This document shows, piece after piece, positions 23,396 to 24,230 of a DNA stretch of 24,230 nucleotides. Origin of the DNA: JBBDXA01 sp040902585 (GTDB lineage Bacteria > Planctomycetota > Phycisphaerae > Phycisphaerales > Phycisphaeraceae); the NCBI GenBank assembly GCA_040902585.1, contig JBBDXA010000147.1:1-24230 (forward strand), read 5' to 3'. A program made the position numbers and the translations under genes. The number at the start of each line of letters is the position of its first letter. The first letter of the stretch is position 1. A model generated the notes under the pieces. The model did no database searches and was not told the origin of the DNA. It saw only the letters and a program-made list of their open reading frames with translations.

Positions 23396-24230
23396 ATGGC
23401 CAAACGTTTTGACCGGATCGCCTGGCGTGTGGCTGGGCGAATCCGTGAGCAGCTTCAACGTCTCGAGTTCAACCGACTGTTCGAAGTCCGGCACGAGTAC
23501 TCGGATCTGTCCGCCTACATGAATCGCTGGCGGAAGTCTGTAAGGCACACGCAGCTTGTGGCTCAGAGAAGGTGGACTGGCGTTCTGCCTGCCGTCAGAC
23601 GCCGCCTGGACAACCTGTTCACCGATCTGCAAAGAGAACTCACTGCAGCACGGCGAATCACTGAGCAGTGGGAGCCGCTGCCCATTCCTTCATGCCGTGA
23701 CCTGATCGCTGACCTGGGACAACTCAAGGAAGAATTCGGCGGCTGGCAGTTCAAGAACAGCAATCTCACGGTCTCTACAGAGCCCATCACTCTGGAAGGT
23801 GTGTACCTCGGAGCTTTCTCCATCAAGCTGGAGATCGACCGGCTCGACTCACTGCATCGGCAACGGGTGTACCAGGTGGAGGCTCTCGATCCGCATCCTG
23901 CCGAGGGCCACGACAACACCACCCATCCCCATGTCCGTGATGACGAACTTTGCGAAGGCGATGCAAGCGTGCCGATCAAGTCCGCACTGGAGCACGGCCG
24001 CATCGCCGACTTCTTTCTGCTCGTTCAGAGTGTGCTCACCACCTACAACAGCGGCTCACCTTACGTGGCACTGGACCTGTGGGACGGCGGTGTGAGCTGC
24101 TACCACTGCGGCACCTCGGTGAGCGAAGACGAACGCACCTACTGCGAGCACTGTGATCACGACGTCTGCAACGACTGCACCGGTAAGTGTGAGGCGTGCG
24201 ACAGCTACCACTGCACCGAATGCCTCTCGA
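23396..24230 (+). CDS. RING/treble-clef-like zinc protein, N-terminal part (cut by window end)
   Basis: The frame is open from ATG 23396 to the window end (278 codons shown). GACGGAG lies 6 bases upstream. Residues 1-~120 are helical and basic (RIAWRVAGRIREQLQRLEFN, RRWTGVLPAVRRRLDNLF). A middle globular part includes TLEGVYLGAFSIKLEIDRLD. From about residue 235 come paired cysteines CYHC, CEHC, CNDC, CEAC and CTEC with an interspersed His. This spacing fits a RING-like or tandem zinc-ribbon/treble-clef module. Next to a Ub-like protein, a RING-type role (E3-like or zinc adaptor) is plausible but not shown. The rest of the protein and any E1/E2/JAB partners would lie beyond the window. Confidence 0.75.
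   Translation, partial: MAKRFDRIAWRVAGRIREQLQRLEFNRLFEVRHEYSDLSAYMNRWRKSVRHTQLVAQRRWTGVLPAVRRRLDNLFTDLQRELTAARRITEQWEPLPIPSCRDLIADLGQLKEEFGGWQFKNSNLTVSTEPITLEGVYLGAFSIKLEIDRLDSLHRQRVYQVEALDPHPAEGHDNTTHPHVRDDELCEGDASVPIKSALEHGRIADFFLLVQSVLTTYNSGSPYVALDLWDGGVSCYHCGTSVSEDERTYCEHCDHDVCNDCTGKCEACDSYHCTECLS

Overview
The window looks like a chromosomal segment of a planctomycete, probably a Gemmataceae-like member. This is inferred from moderately high GC, clear AGGAG-type ribosome sites, secreted beta-propeller, SGNH and glycosidase-like proteins, a DUF3147 membrane protein and many family-restricted unknown proteins. No rRNA, tRNA, CRISPR array or insertion sequence was seen.

Layout. Positions 1-409 hold the 3' end of an unknown gene and a short remnant resembling the C-terminus of a type I modification subunit. 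Positions 410-5782 (minus strand) are one giant DUF4011 / SF1 helicase / Vsr-like nuclease / DUF3320 protein of the kind found in defence islands. Positions 6132-9119 carry a recombination- or replication-flavoured set: a small protein with a phage-type C-terminal domain, a RecB/Cas4-type PD-(D/E)XK nuclease with an iron-sulfur cysteine set, a divergent unknown gene, and a short sliding-clamp-like protein. Positions 9150-12573 are ordinary envelope genes: a YncE-like propeller, a lipoprotein cytochrome c, a secreted unknown, DUF3147 and an SGNH hydrolase. Positions 12724-13379 carry a perfect inverted repeat and two small genes. Positions 13384-14398 contain no convincing gene but three tandem inverted-repeat modules built from short ...GACGG words around pyrimidine-rich centres. 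Positions 14426-16658 hold an unknown gene divergent from a Ycf46-like AAA+ ATPase. Positions 16665-20427 (minus strand) carry a DoxX-like membrane protein with its terminator, a five-bladed-propeller glycosidase-like protein and an isoprenylcysteine-methyltransferase-family protein. Positions 20468-24230 hold a coiled-coil protein with a DUF3150-like look, a coupled small gene, an EEP nuclease with an unknown C-terminal domain, a ThiS/MoaD/ubiquitin-like protein, and a RING-like cysteine-rich protein cut by the window end.

How it may fit together. The plus-strand genes with strong Shine-Dalgarno leaders (small protein, PD-(D/E)XK nuclease, clamp-like, AAA+, DUF3150-like, Ub-like, RING-like) look like parts of one accessory programme interleaved with unrelated envelope genes. 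The Ub-like plus RING-like pair at the right edge suggests a bacterial ubiquitin-like modification locus whose E1, E2 or JAB partners, if present, would lie beyond 24230. The most unusual non-coding structure is the triple inverted-repeat array at 13384-14398.
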